Positions 53,570 to 60,955 of a DNA stretch of 64,000 nt are shown here, in pieces. The stretch is taken from assembly GCA_028687995.1 (NCBI GenBank), contig JAQTZA010000011.1, forward strand, positions 56,980 through 120,979, read 5' to 3'. Source of the DNA: Bacteroidales bacterium (GTDB lineage: Bacteria; Bacteroidota; Bacteroidia; Bacteroidales; UBA7332). Every line of letters begins with the position of its first letter. The first letter of the stretch is position 1. The notes under the pieces were generated by a model, which was given only the letters and a program-made list of their open reading frames with translations, did no database searches and had not been told where the DNA came from. The position numbers were made by a program, and so were the translations under genes.

Positions 53570-56047
53570 TCAATCCAACTCCACCACCGTGATGCCCGCA
53601 CCACCAAACTGCACATGCTCGTCGCGGAAATCCTTCACGCCGTGCACACCGCTCAAGTATTCGCGAATGAGCTGCCGGAGAGCGCCTGTGCCTGTGCCGT
53701 GCAGGATACGCACCTTGCCCGCACTCACCAAAATGGCGTCGTCGATGTAGTACATTATTGCCTGCAACGCCTCGTCGCCACGCATGCCGCGCACATCAAT
53801 CTCTTGTCTGAAATTGAGTCCGCGCTCGCGCACATCGTCGGCAGTCTGTTGGCTCACGAAGGTCGTTTTCAGCCCTTCGCGCTTCAGTTGGTTTTTGCTC
53901 ATCTTATCCAAGCGGTCGATTTGCACCGTCGATTTAAGCATACCAAATGCCACCGTGATGCTTTTGCCTTGCACTTCGAGCACCTCGCCCACCGTGTTTT
54001 GGCCTTTGAGTCGAACGGCATCGCCCACCAATATGACTTCCGGCTGATAGACCTTTTTCTCGGTATTTTTCTTCGCGTTCGGGAGTTTTTTGCGCTCCTC
54101 TCGCTCTTTTATCTTCTGTATCTTTCGCGAAATAGCATCGTCGCCCACCGTTTCCGTCTCGCTGATGCGGGCACGAAATTCGTCAAGCTCCTTGCGGGCC
54201 GTGCGCGTCGCCTCTTTCTCGGCATTGGCCTCTTTGATGCGTCGAATGGTATTTTCTACCTTCGCGTTGGCTTCCGACAATATGCGCGCCGCCTCCGCTT
54301 TGGCATTCGCCATCAGCTCTTTGCGCTCTTTCGATATTTTCTGTAAATCTTCTTCGTAACGTTCGGTCAGCTCCTCCAGTTTTTTCTCTTTTTGGCGAAT
54401 GTTCTGGCGTTTGCCCTCCCAATAACGCCTGTCGCGCACGATGTCTTGTAGATATTTGTCCATATCGATGTAGTCGGAACCCACCTTGGCCGAGGCATCG
54501 GCAATCACCTCTTCGGGCAACCCGATTTTGCGGGCAATCTCCACCGCAAAGGAACTTCCGGGGTTGCCAATCGACAATTTGAAGAGCGGCTGCATCAGGT
54601 GTCGGTCGTAGAGCATCGCTCCATTCACCACCCCTTCGTGGTCCTCTGCAAAATGTTTCAGGTTTTGGTAGTGCGTCGTAATCACGCCGTATGCTCTGTT
54701 GGCATTGAAGCGTTCGAGCAACGCTTCGGCAATTGCTCCACCGATTTGAGGTTCCGTTCCGCCACCAAATTCATCAATCAGCAGAATGGAATTTTCGTTA
54801 CAGTTGCGCACAAAAAACTTCATATTCGTGAGGTGCGAACTGTAGGTACTGAGGTCGTTTTCGATGGATTGTTCGTCGCCAATATCGATAAAAATATCGT
54901 GGAAAATACCTGTCCGCGAGCTTTCGTGCAGCGGTATCAGCAATCCGCTCTGGAGCATATATTGCAGCAGTCCGACTGTTTTGAGACAAACTGATTTACC
55001 ACCAGCATTCGGACCGGAAATAATCAACAAACGGCGATTCTCCTCCAACTGGATATCAAGCGGAACGACCAGTTTGTGCTGTTTTTTGTGCGAAAGATAG
55101 AGCAACGGATGGACGGCATTCGACCAATCCATCGTGCGGCGATTTTCGAAAACCGGCAAAATGCCGTTCACCTCTATCGCCAACAACGCCTTGGCGCGCG
55201 TGAAATCGATCTTCGACAGAAAATCGTAGGAGCTAAGAATGTCGTCGGCAAACGGGCGCACCTCGTCGGTGAATTTCACCAAAATGCGGATCACTTCGCG
55301 ACGCTCCTCTCCTTCGAGTTCGCGCACGCGGTTGTTGGCCTCCACCACTTCGGCAGGTTCGATAAAGACGGTCTTTCCGCTCGCCGATTCGTCGTGCACA
55401 ATTCCTTTAATCTTGCGCTTAAAACCAGGTGCAACGGGTATCATCAACCGTCCGTCGCGCATCGTGGGCGTGAGGTCTTTCTCCACAATTCCCTCCGACT
55501 GCGCCACCCGCAGAATGGACTGCAACGTGCGCGAAATATTGCTCGTGGTGTGCAAAATCTCTCTGCGAATGCGTGCCAATTCGGGCGAAGCATTGTCTTT
55601 TACCTTGCCAAATTTATCGAGAATCTTATCTATCGAACCAATGATTTGTGGAAAAAGCGCCACTTCGCGCGCCATCTCCGTCAGGTGGGGATATTCGGTG
55701 TCGCTCTCCTCGTCTTTGAGGAAAAAGCGCACAATATCGCGAATCGTCTCCAGCGAACGGCGCAGGTCGAACAGCTCCGACTCGTCGAGAAAAGTGCCTT
55801 CTACTCGCACTTTCTTCAGCGACTGACGCACATCGAAAAAGTAATTGGCAGGGAAATCGCTCTCCACTTGAAGGATGCGCACAAACTCCTCCGTCTGGCA
55901 GAGCAGCGCGCGCACTTCGTCGTAGTGAATGGAAAAATTCATCTCCTCCACTTTGTCTTTGCCCAACGGGCTCAGGCATTTGTCGGAAAGCAATTGGCGG
56001 ATTTTATCAAATCCTATTTTATGTTCGAAATTGGTTGGGTAGATCAC
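53570..56047 (-). CDS. mutS2: Endonuclease MutS2
   Basis: 825 aa. MutS2 dimers bind branched DNA and stalled or collided ribosomes and limit recombination; the family members carry a C-terminal Smr nuclease/RNA-cleaving domain. The core ABC-type ATPase shows Walker A GPNAGGKS at residues 345-352 and Walker B LLIDEFGGGTEP near 425. A long charged coiled coil (~520-635) follows. The Smr domain at the C-terminus begins EIDVRGMRGDEALQAIMYYI with VRILHGTGTGALRQLIREYL. There is no mismatch-recognition domain, as expected. The gene is markedly GC-richer than genes around it. Confidence 0.96.
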   Translation of the reverse strand: MIYPTNFEHKIGFDKIRQLLSDKCLSPLGKDKVEEMNFSIHYDEVRALLCQTEEFVRILQVESDFPANYFFDVRQSLKKVRVEGTFLDESELFDLRRSLETIRDIVRFFLKDEESDTEYPHLTEMAREVALFPQIIGSIDKILDKFGKVKDNASPELARIRREILHTTSNISRTLQSILRVAQSEGIVEKDLTPTMRDGRLMIPVAPGFKRKIKGIVHDESASGKTVFIEPAEVVEANNRVRELEGEERREVIRILVKFTDEVRPFADDILSSYDFLSKIDFTRAKALLAIEVNGILPVFENRRTMDWSNAVHPLLYLSHKKQHKLVVPLDIQLEENRRLLIISGPNAGGKSVCLKTVGLLQYMLQSGLLIPLHESSRTGIFHDIFIDIGDEQSIENDLSTYSSHLTNMKFFVRNCNENSILLIDEFGGGTEPQIGGAIAEALLERFNANRAYGVITTHYQNLKHFAEDHEGVVNGAMLYDRHLMQPLFKLSIGNPGSSFAVEIARKIGLPEEVIADASAKVGSDYIDMDKYLQDIVRDRRYWEGKRQNIRQKEKKLEELTERYEEDLQKISKERKELMANAKAEAARILSEANAKVENTIRRIKEANAEKEATRTARKELDEFRARISETETVGDDAISRKIQKIKEREERKKLPNAKKNTEKKVYQPEVILVGDAVRLKGQNTVGEVLEVQGKSITVAFGMLKSTVQIDRLDKMSKNQLKREGLKTTFVSQQTADDVRERGLNFRQEIDVRGMRGDEALQAIMYYIDDAILVSAGKVRILHGTGTGALRQLIREYLSGVHGVKDFRDEHVQFGGAGITVVELD

Positions 56048-56068
56048 TTTTTGTTTTGTTTATTGAAC

Positions 56069-56091
56069 GCAAAGGGGCAAAGACGCGAAGT
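56069..56091. repeat. Short CGCAAAG-type intergenic repeat
   Basis: CGCAAAGGGGCAAAGACGCG, then AAG, shares its core with the larger element at 57621-57710. It lies upstream of mutS2. Confidence 0.45.
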
Positions 56092-56145
56092 TGTTATTTT
56101 ATAGAAATAGTATCTTTTCTCAAACTTAGTTCATCGAATGAATAA

Positions 56146-56739
56146 TCAATTTATCCTATTTTTTTTATAAATAATTCGATATACAAACCAAACTACAAGT
56201 ATAATAACTATGGGTACTTGAAAATAAAAAACTTGTTTCCCAAAGATTTGTTTTCCAAAAAGTAGATTAAAAACCATAATAGCAAGTAATACATATTCCA
56301 AAAAATCAAATTTTTTCTTTGAAATCCACTCTTTGTTTGAATAATACCATTTTTGATAAACATCATTATTAGGATTGATAACGATTAGTTCTTCAAATTT
56401 CTCATTTGATTCAGAATACTTTTTTAGTCTTCCAAGTATAACACCATCCCAAAACAATGTATTCTCTTGTAAACTAAGATAATATTCACTTGATTTCCCT
56501 TTTAATCTGTCCAGAAGTTTATAGCATTGCTCTACTAAAATTGAAGCTTCATTAAATTGTTTCTGTTTATCTAAAGCGTTACAATACTTATGTTTTACAA
56601 GAATAAATTCTTCAAGAGTCATCTTGTCGAGCGCATTATTAAGGTTTTCATAATACGTCCTATGCTTCTTATAAAATTTCGAGATTTCAACGACATTATT
56701 TATGTCAATCTTATGCAATTCAGTTCTAATTTTATCCAT
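56146..56739 (-). CDS. AT-rich orphan membrane protein with TPR-like N-terminus
   Basis: 197 aa. Residues ~1-135 are alpha-helical and contain two TPR-like pairs (NALDKQKQFNEASILVEQCY, then DGVILGRLKKYSESNEKFEE). Two hydrophobic segments (~145-165 and ~170-190) form a C-terminal membrane anchor, with a Lys-rich cytoplasmic tail. No family is recognised. It is AT-rich and sits between the two GC-richer genes mutS2 and suhB on the same strand, which hints at insertion of foreign DNA. Its function is unknown. Confidence 0.6.
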   Translation of the reverse strand: MDKIRTELHKIDINNVVEISKFYKKHRTYYENLNNALDKMTLEEFILVKHKYCNALDKQKQFNEASILVEQCYKLLDRLKGKSSEYYLSLQENTLFWDGVILGRLKKYSESNEKFEELIVINPNNDVYQKWYYSNKEWISKKKFDFLEYVLLAIMVFNLLFGKQIFGKQVFYFQVPIVIILVVWFVYRIIYKKNRIN

Positions 56740-56832
56740 ATAGAATTCGTATCATAATTTTTCACGCATCACCTGACAAAACGTAGGAAAATATACCCAA
56801 TTTTCAAATTGGCATATTGGCAAATTAGCACA

Positions 56833-57612
56833 TTACCGAACATACGCCTTCATCTGCTCCACCACAGCGGCGTTTCCGGCGATGATGCTGTTGTTTCGCC
56901 CTGCGCGGAAGTGGAAGACGATGCCGCCCGCCTCTTCGATGACGATTTGCGCCGCAGCAATGTCCCACGCTTTGAGGTCTATTTCCCAAAAACCATCGAA
57001 AAAGCCCGCACCCACGCAGCATAAATCGTAAGAAGCGGCTCCCATTCGGCGAATGTCGCGACAGTTCGGCAACACGCGCGCTACGTTGTCGGTGTTGTTA
57101 TCGGGGTTCGTGCCATGGTCGTAAGGGAAACCTGTACAGACGAGCGACGAATTCAAATCGGGCTTTTGCGCCACGTGTATCGGCTGTCCATTCAGGAAAG
57201 CACCTTGTCCCTTCACGGCAGTGAATAGCTCGTTCAAAAACGGAGCCAACACCACTCCCACCACGCTTTCACCTTTGTATTGCAACGCAATGGAGACGGC
57301 AAAAACAGGGATTCCCTGCGCAAAATTGGTCGTACCATCTACGGGATCAATCACCCAGCAATAGTCAGAAACCAACTCGTTCGAGCCGCTCTCTTCCGCC
57401 ATAATCTGATGATCGGGATAAAACTCCTTGATGCGACTGATGATGTACGCTTCGCTCTCTTTATCGGCAACGGTCAGCAAGTCGTGCGACGACGATTTGG
57501 TCTCGATATTCAGGTTACTACCTCTGAAATAGTGCAGATGGATTTTTCCCACCTCTTTTGCCCAATCGACTACTCGTTCGAGGCATTCGTTTAAATCTAT
57601 CATTGGATTCAT
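56833..57612 (-). CDS. suhB: Inositol-1-monophosphatase family protein
   Basis: 259 aa. A Mg-dependent phosphatase of the SuhB/IMPase fold. It shows HDLLTVADKESEAYI, the metal-binding IMAEESG with Glu, WVIDPVDGTTNFAQGIPVFA (the DPxDGTxN signature, ~83-92), RRMGAASYDLCCVGAGFFD near 189, and EIDLKAWDIAAAQIV with the WDxAA motif. Substrates could be inositol phosphate or other sugar phosphates; SuhB proteins also bind RNA polymerase and ribosome-assembly complexes in E. coli. The ATG at 57612 is used; another at 57603 is possible. It is GC-rich like mutS2. Confidence 0.93.
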   Translation of the reverse strand: MNPMIDLNECLERVVDWAKEVGKIHLHYFRGSNLNIETKSSSHDLLTVADKESEAYIISRIKEFYPDHQIMAEESGSNELVSDYCWVIDPVDGTTNFAQGIPVFAVSIALQYKGESVVGVVLAPFLNELFTAVKGQGAFLNGQPIHVAQKPDLNSSLVCTGFPYDHGTNPDNNTDNVARVLPNCRDIRRMGAASYDLCCVGAGFFDGFWEIDLKAWDIAAAQIVIEEAGGIVFHFRAGRNNSIIAGNAAVVEQMKAYVR

Positions 57613-57620
57613 ATTTTTTC

Positions 57621-57710
57621 TTACCGCAGAGGACGCTAAGATTTTCGCAGAGAACGCAAAGAAAAAAGTCTCTGCGGTTCTTTGTGTTTTCTCTGCGCTC
57701 TTTGCGGTTA
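57621..57710. repeat. Inverted CCGCAGAG / CGCAAAG dispersed-repeat element
   Basis: Two ~41-bp halves facing each other: the plus-strand left half starts ACCGCAGAGGACGC and ends CGCAGAGAACGCAAAG; the right half, read on the minus strand, starts ACCGCAAAGAGCGC and continues CAGAGAAAACACAAAGAACC. The same CGCAAAG core recurs at 56069. Confidence 0.65.
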
Positions 57711-57727
57711 TTTTTTTGCGGTTAAAT

Positions 57728-57763
57728 TAAAAAAAAAGCTCCGTCAACGAAAATTGACAGAGC
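57728..57763 (-). terminator. Terminator after the Lrp gene
   Basis: On the minus strand a 10-bp stem with one U-G pair (57754-57763 with 57738-57747) is followed by a run of T residues (57728-57737). Confidence 0.85.
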
Positions 57764-57797
57764 AAAGATAACCATTATTCAGAATTATGAGGGTTGA

Positions 57798-58274
57798 TTA
57801 GGCCTCATCTTCAATATCGTAAATCGGAATTTGGCGTTTGAAAGCTTCTTTGAACGAAATCAGCGAAACGGTACGCGACAAGCCCAGCGGTTGCAATTTG
57901 TCGTGAATCAGATTCAGCAAATCGTTGTTGTTGCGGGCATATAGTTTGATAAACAAGTCGTATTCGCCGGTTGTGTAGTGGCACTCCACCACTTCAGGAA
58001 TAGCTTCTAGCGCCTTCACCACGTCGTTGAACTGACCTGGATCTTTGAGGAAAACGCCCATGTAAGCACATGTTTCGTAACCGATTTTCTCGGCATCGAT
58101 TACATATTCCGACCCTTTGATAATGTTCATTGCAGTCAGTTTCTGCACACGCTGGTGAATGGCAGCACCAGAAACGTTACACTCACGTGCTACTTCGAGA
58201 AAAGGGATACGGGCATTGCCGGCAATTAACTTTAAAATCTTGATATCCAGATTGTCTAACTGATGTTGTGCCAT
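57798..58274 (-). CDS. Lrp/AsnC family transcriptional regulator
   Basis: 158 aa, standard length. An N-terminal helix-turn-helix (QLDNLDIKILKLIAGNARIP, then VARECNVSGAAIHQRVQKLT) binds DNA. The C-terminal RAM domain (ETCAYMGVFLKDPGQFNDVV, VVECHYTTGEYDLFIKLYA) binds an amino-acid ligand and forms octamers. The ligand is unknown. It is transcribed divergently from a GNAT acetyltransferase, 141 bp apart, and could regulate it or itself. Confidence 0.94.
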   Translation of the reverse strand: MAQHQLDNLDIKILKLIAGNARIPFLEVARECNVSGAAIHQRVQKLTAMNIIKGSEYVIDAEKIGYETCAYMGVFLKDPGQFNDVVKALEAIPEVVECHYTTGEYDLFIKLYARNNNDLLNLIHDKLQPLGLSRTVSLISFKEAFKRQIPIYDIEDEA

Positions 58275-58305
58275 TTGGTTTTAATTTTTATTTTAATTAT
58301 TTTGA

Positions 58306-58313
58306 CAAAAATA
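58306..58313 (-). promoter_or_regulatory. -7 box for the Lrp gene
   Basis: The minus strand reads TATTTTTG about 32 nt before the ATG, with a TTG about 20 nt further upstream at the -33 position. Confidence 0.65.
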
Positions 58314-58415
58314 TGCTTTTTTCTATTACATTGCAACTTTAGTGCTATTTTTTGTAATAATTTTATCGCATTGTATTTATTTTCATCCGTTAATCCCCTT
58401 CATAAAGCTTGCAAA

Positions 58416-58955
58416 ATGTTTCAAATAAAGCAGTTAGACAGACTAACAGATTCAATTCCATCGTCTTTCGAAATTATCTATACCAATTCATTTCCTGCCG
58501 ATGAGCGACGAAATGCAACAGATTTAGCTCAAATACACCAAAATAAAGCCAACTGTACTTTCAATTTGATAGTTTACGACAGGATTGAAATAGGATTACT
58601 CGTTTCGTGGGAATTCGATGATTTTTACTACCTCGAGCATTTCGCCATTGCCAAGACTTATCGAAATCGTGGTTATGGCAAGAAAGCCTTGAATCTGTGG
58701 TTGAGCAATCGACTAAAACCTGTCGTTCTTGAAGTTGAGCCGCCGACAAACGAAGAATCCAAGCGACGAATTCGTTTTTATGAAGAATTAGGACTGAAAT
58801 TTTGGAACGTCAATTACATACAACCACCCTACTCACCGGACAAAAAATCCGTCCACTTGAAGTTGATGAGTTTTGGGGATTTGGATATCGAAAAAAGTTA
58901 TGAACAAATTAAGAGAGTTTTGCATAAAGAGGTGTATGGTGTAGTGGCGAAATGA
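58416..58955 (+). CDS. GNAT family N-acetyltransferase
   Basis: 179 aa from the ATG at 58416. The frame is open for 51 codons upstream, but that part crosses the divergent Lrp promoter and is hydrophobic, so it is not used. The acetyl-CoA-binding motif is LEHFAIAKTYRNRGYGKKAL (residues ~80-99, Q/RxxGxG/A type: RNRGYG), followed by VVLEVEPPTNEESKRRIRFY and EELGLKFW. The acceptor is not known. It is divergent from the Lrp gene and precedes umuD, but with an unusual repeat-filled gap, so it is probably not in the same operon. Confidence 0.86.
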   Translation: MFQIKQLDRLTDSIPSSFEIIYTNSFPADERRNATDLAQIHQNKANCTFNLIVYDRIEIGLLVSWEFDDFYYLEHFAIAKTYRNRGYGKKALNLWLSNRLKPVVLEVEPPTNEESKRRIRFYEELGLKFWNVNYIQPPYSPDKKSVHLKLMSFGDLDIEKSYEQIKRVLHKEVYGVVAK

Positions 58956-59003
58956 GTAACTTTGTTTTAGTTTAGAAGTTAATATGCTTCGCATAGAAGT
59001 TAC

Positions 59004-59033
59004 AGGAAGTTATCGCTGCGCTAAGAAGTTAAA
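59004..59033. repeat. Left inverted repeat flanking umuD
   Basis: A 30-bp sequence beginning AGGAAGTTATCGCTGCGCTA, matching at 27 of 30 positions the reverse complement of 59529-59558. The surrounding ~75 bp contain further copies of GAAGTTA. Confidence 0.8.
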
Positions 59034-59095
59034 AAAGTTAAAGAATGTTCAGCATCTGCGAAATCAGCGGTATCTGCGGGACAAAATATATAAAA

Positions 59096-59515
59096 ATGAA
59101 CCTACAAATATTTCTTTCAGACAACAGCACCGAATTGAGTTTGCCACTCGTAGAGGGTATCAAAGCGGGATTCCCGTCGCCAGCAGCCGACTACTCCGAT
59201 CTGTCGATTGACCTCAATCGGGAGTTGATTCGGCATCCTTCATCCACGTTTTATGCCCGGGTGAAAGGCGATTCGATGAAAGATGCAGGCATCGACGATG
59301 GTGATTTGCTTATTATCGATAAGTCACTCGAAGCCGAAGACGGTAAAATAGCCGTTTGCTACATCGACGGCGAATTTACGCTCAAACGCATTAAACTGAA
59401 AGAAAATGGCGTGTTTCTGCTTCCTGCAAACACCAATTTCCGTCCGATAAAGGTAACGGAAGAGAACGAATTTATTATCTGGGGAATTTTGATTCACGTG
59501 GTAAAAAGTTTCTAA
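59096..59515 (+). CDS. umuD: Error-prone repair protein UmuD (LexA-like serine peptidase)
   Basis: 139 aa from the ATG at 59096; the frame is open 17 codons upstream, into the flanking repeat, and that part is not part of the family. Under SOS conditions UmuD self-cleaves with RecA help and joins UmuC in the translesion polymerase. The cleavage site is Ala24-Gly25 in IKAGFPSPAADY, where E. coli has Cys-Gly. The catalytic pair is Ser60 (GDSMKDAGI) and Lys97 (EFTLKRIK), with exactly E. coli numbering. umuC follows 69 bp downstream, past a repeat. Confidence 0.92.
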   Translation: MNLQIFLSDNSTELSLPLVEGIKAGFPSPAADYSDLSIDLNRELIRHPSSTFYARVKGDSMKDAGIDDGDLLIIDKSLEAEDGKIAVCYIDGEFTLKRIKLKENGVFLLPANTNFRPIKVTEENEFIIWGILIHVVKSF

Positions 59516-59528
59516 AACCCGTAACTCC

Positions 59529-59558
59529 TTTAAATTCTTAGCGTAGCGATAACTTCCT
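59529..59558. repeat. Right inverted repeat flanking umuD
   Basis: The reverse complement of 59004-59033 at 27 of 30 positions, placed between umuD and umuC. It starts 13 bp after the umuD stop. Confidence 0.8.
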
Positions 59559-59584
59559 ATAACTCCTTTTACTTCTCAGAAATC

Positions 59585-60850
59585 ATGTACGGCTTAATCG
59601 ACTGCAACAACTTTTTTGCTTCGTGCGAACGGGTGTTCAACCCTTCGCTGCGAAACCAGCCCATCGTGGTGCTCAGCAACAACGACGGGTGCATCATAGC
59701 GCGCAGCGACGAAGCCAAAGCTGTGGGAATACCGATGGGCGCTCCCGTTTTTCAGATGCGGGAAATTATCAAAGCCAACAACGTACACGTTTTCTCTTCG
59801 AATTATATCCTCTACGGCGATATGTCGAACCGCGTGATGAGCATTCTTGCTGGAATGGTGCCCGAACTCGAAATTTACTCCATCGACGAAGCGTTTCTGC
59901 ACCTCGATGGATTCAGCGAACTTTACAAATTGGATGATTTTGCGCACTACTTAATCAAATACGTCGGAAAATCGACTGGAATCCCCGTCTGCTTGGGCAT
60001 AGCAGAGACCAAAACATTGGCAAAACTGGCCAATCATTATGCCAAAAAGAACAAACTGCTGACTAAAGGATTGTATGTGCTCGATTCGGAAGAAAAAATT
60101 ATCACATTGCTCAAAACAACCGAAATTGGTGATGTGTGGGGCATCGGTCGGCGCTACTCTAAATTTTTGATGCAAAAGGGAATTATGACCGCTTACGACT
60201 TTACTCAAGCAAGCGCTGGATGGGTGCGTAAAGAGATGTCGGTGGTTGGTCTCCGCACCTGGAAAGAGCTACGTGGCGAACCGTGTATCGAACTCGACCA
60301 CACCCCTTCTGCCAAGAAAAGCATCTGCACCTCGCGCAGTTTTGGACATAAACTCACCAAGCTGCCAGACATTGAGCAAGCAATGACCTACTACGCCTCA
60401 GCTTGTGCTCGTAAACTTCGCGAACAAGAGAGTTGCGCTCGTGTGATGACTGTGATTCTCTACACCGATTATTTCAGAAAAGATTTACCACAATACACAC
60501 CAAGCCTCACCATGCAACTACCGGTTGCAAGTAACGATACGATGGAGCTAACGCACTACGCCATTGAGGGATTACGCAAGATTTTCAAAGACGGCTACAG
60601 CTACAAAAAAGCCGGAGTGATTGTCTCAGAAATTATTCCTCAATCGCATGTACAGGGCAATCTCTTCGACACTGTCAATCGCAGCAAACGTATGCGCCTG
60701 ATGAATGCCATCGATCGCATCAACGAGACTTCGGGTCGCGACAAAGTTCGCCTTGCATCTTTCGGTTTCGACCGCCATTGGGTGAACCGCCGCGACCAAC
60801 TTTCGCCCAACTACACCACCAATCTAAAAGAGATTATTGTAGTGAAATAG
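59585..60850 (+). CDS. umuC: DNA polymerase V catalytic subunit (Y family)
   Basis: 421 aa, full length. A translesion DNA polymerase that copies damaged templates with UmuD' dimers. The palm/finger motifs are visible: MYGLIDCNNFFASCERVF (first metal-binding Asp), VVLSNNDGCIIARSDEAKAVG near residue 28, and YSIDEAFLHLDGF near 98 (catalytic Asp-Glu). A helix-hairpin-helix thumb (DVWGIGRRYSKFLMQKGI) and the little-finger domain follow, with the terminal SPNYTTNLKEI typical of UmuC. The umuD-umuC order is that of the standard SOS operon. Confidence 0.95.
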   Translation: MYGLIDCNNFFASCERVFNPSLRNQPIVVLSNNDGCIIARSDEAKAVGIPMGAPVFQMREIIKANNVHVFSSNYILYGDMSNRVMSILAGMVPELEIYSIDEAFLHLDGFSELYKLDDFAHYLIKYVGKSTGIPVCLGIAETKTLAKLANHYAKKNKLLTKGLYVLDSEEKIITLLKTTEIGDVWGIGRRYSKFLMQKGIMTAYDFTQASAGWVRKEMSVVGLRTWKELRGEPCIELDHTPSAKKSICTSRSFGHKLTKLPDIEQAMTYYASACARKLREQESCARVMTVILYTDYFRKDLPQYTPSLTMQLPVASNDTMELTHYAIEGLRKIFKDGYSYKKAGVIVSEIIPQSHVQGNLFDTVNRSKRMRLMNAIDRINETSGRDKVRLASFGFDRHWVNRRDQLSPNYTTNLKEIIVVK

Positions 60851-60924
60851 CTTTTCCGATTAAAATGGGCTTAAAGTTCACATTATTTATCCTTTTAAAT
60901 CTGCACTTGCAAAAAGTTTCTTTT

Positions 60925-60932
60925 TACATTTG
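60925..60932 (+). promoter_or_regulatory. -7 box for nadB
   Basis: TACATTTG, 23 nt before the nadB ATG. A TTG at 60907-60909 is closer (15 nt) than the usual 19. Confidence 0.5.
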
Positions 60933-60955
60933 CATTCTATTAAAAAGTTAGGAAA

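Noticed and set aside
53507..56104. Long plus-strand open frames (up to 342 codons) opposite mutS2
   Set aside because: They are antisense shadows caused by the high GC of mutS2; their translations resemble no protein and the minus-strand frame has all MutS2 motifs.
58263..58415. An N-terminal extension of the GNAT protein by 51 residues
   Set aside because: The extension crosses the divergent Lrp promoter and is AT-driven hydrophobic sequence; the family N-terminus fits the ATG at 58416.
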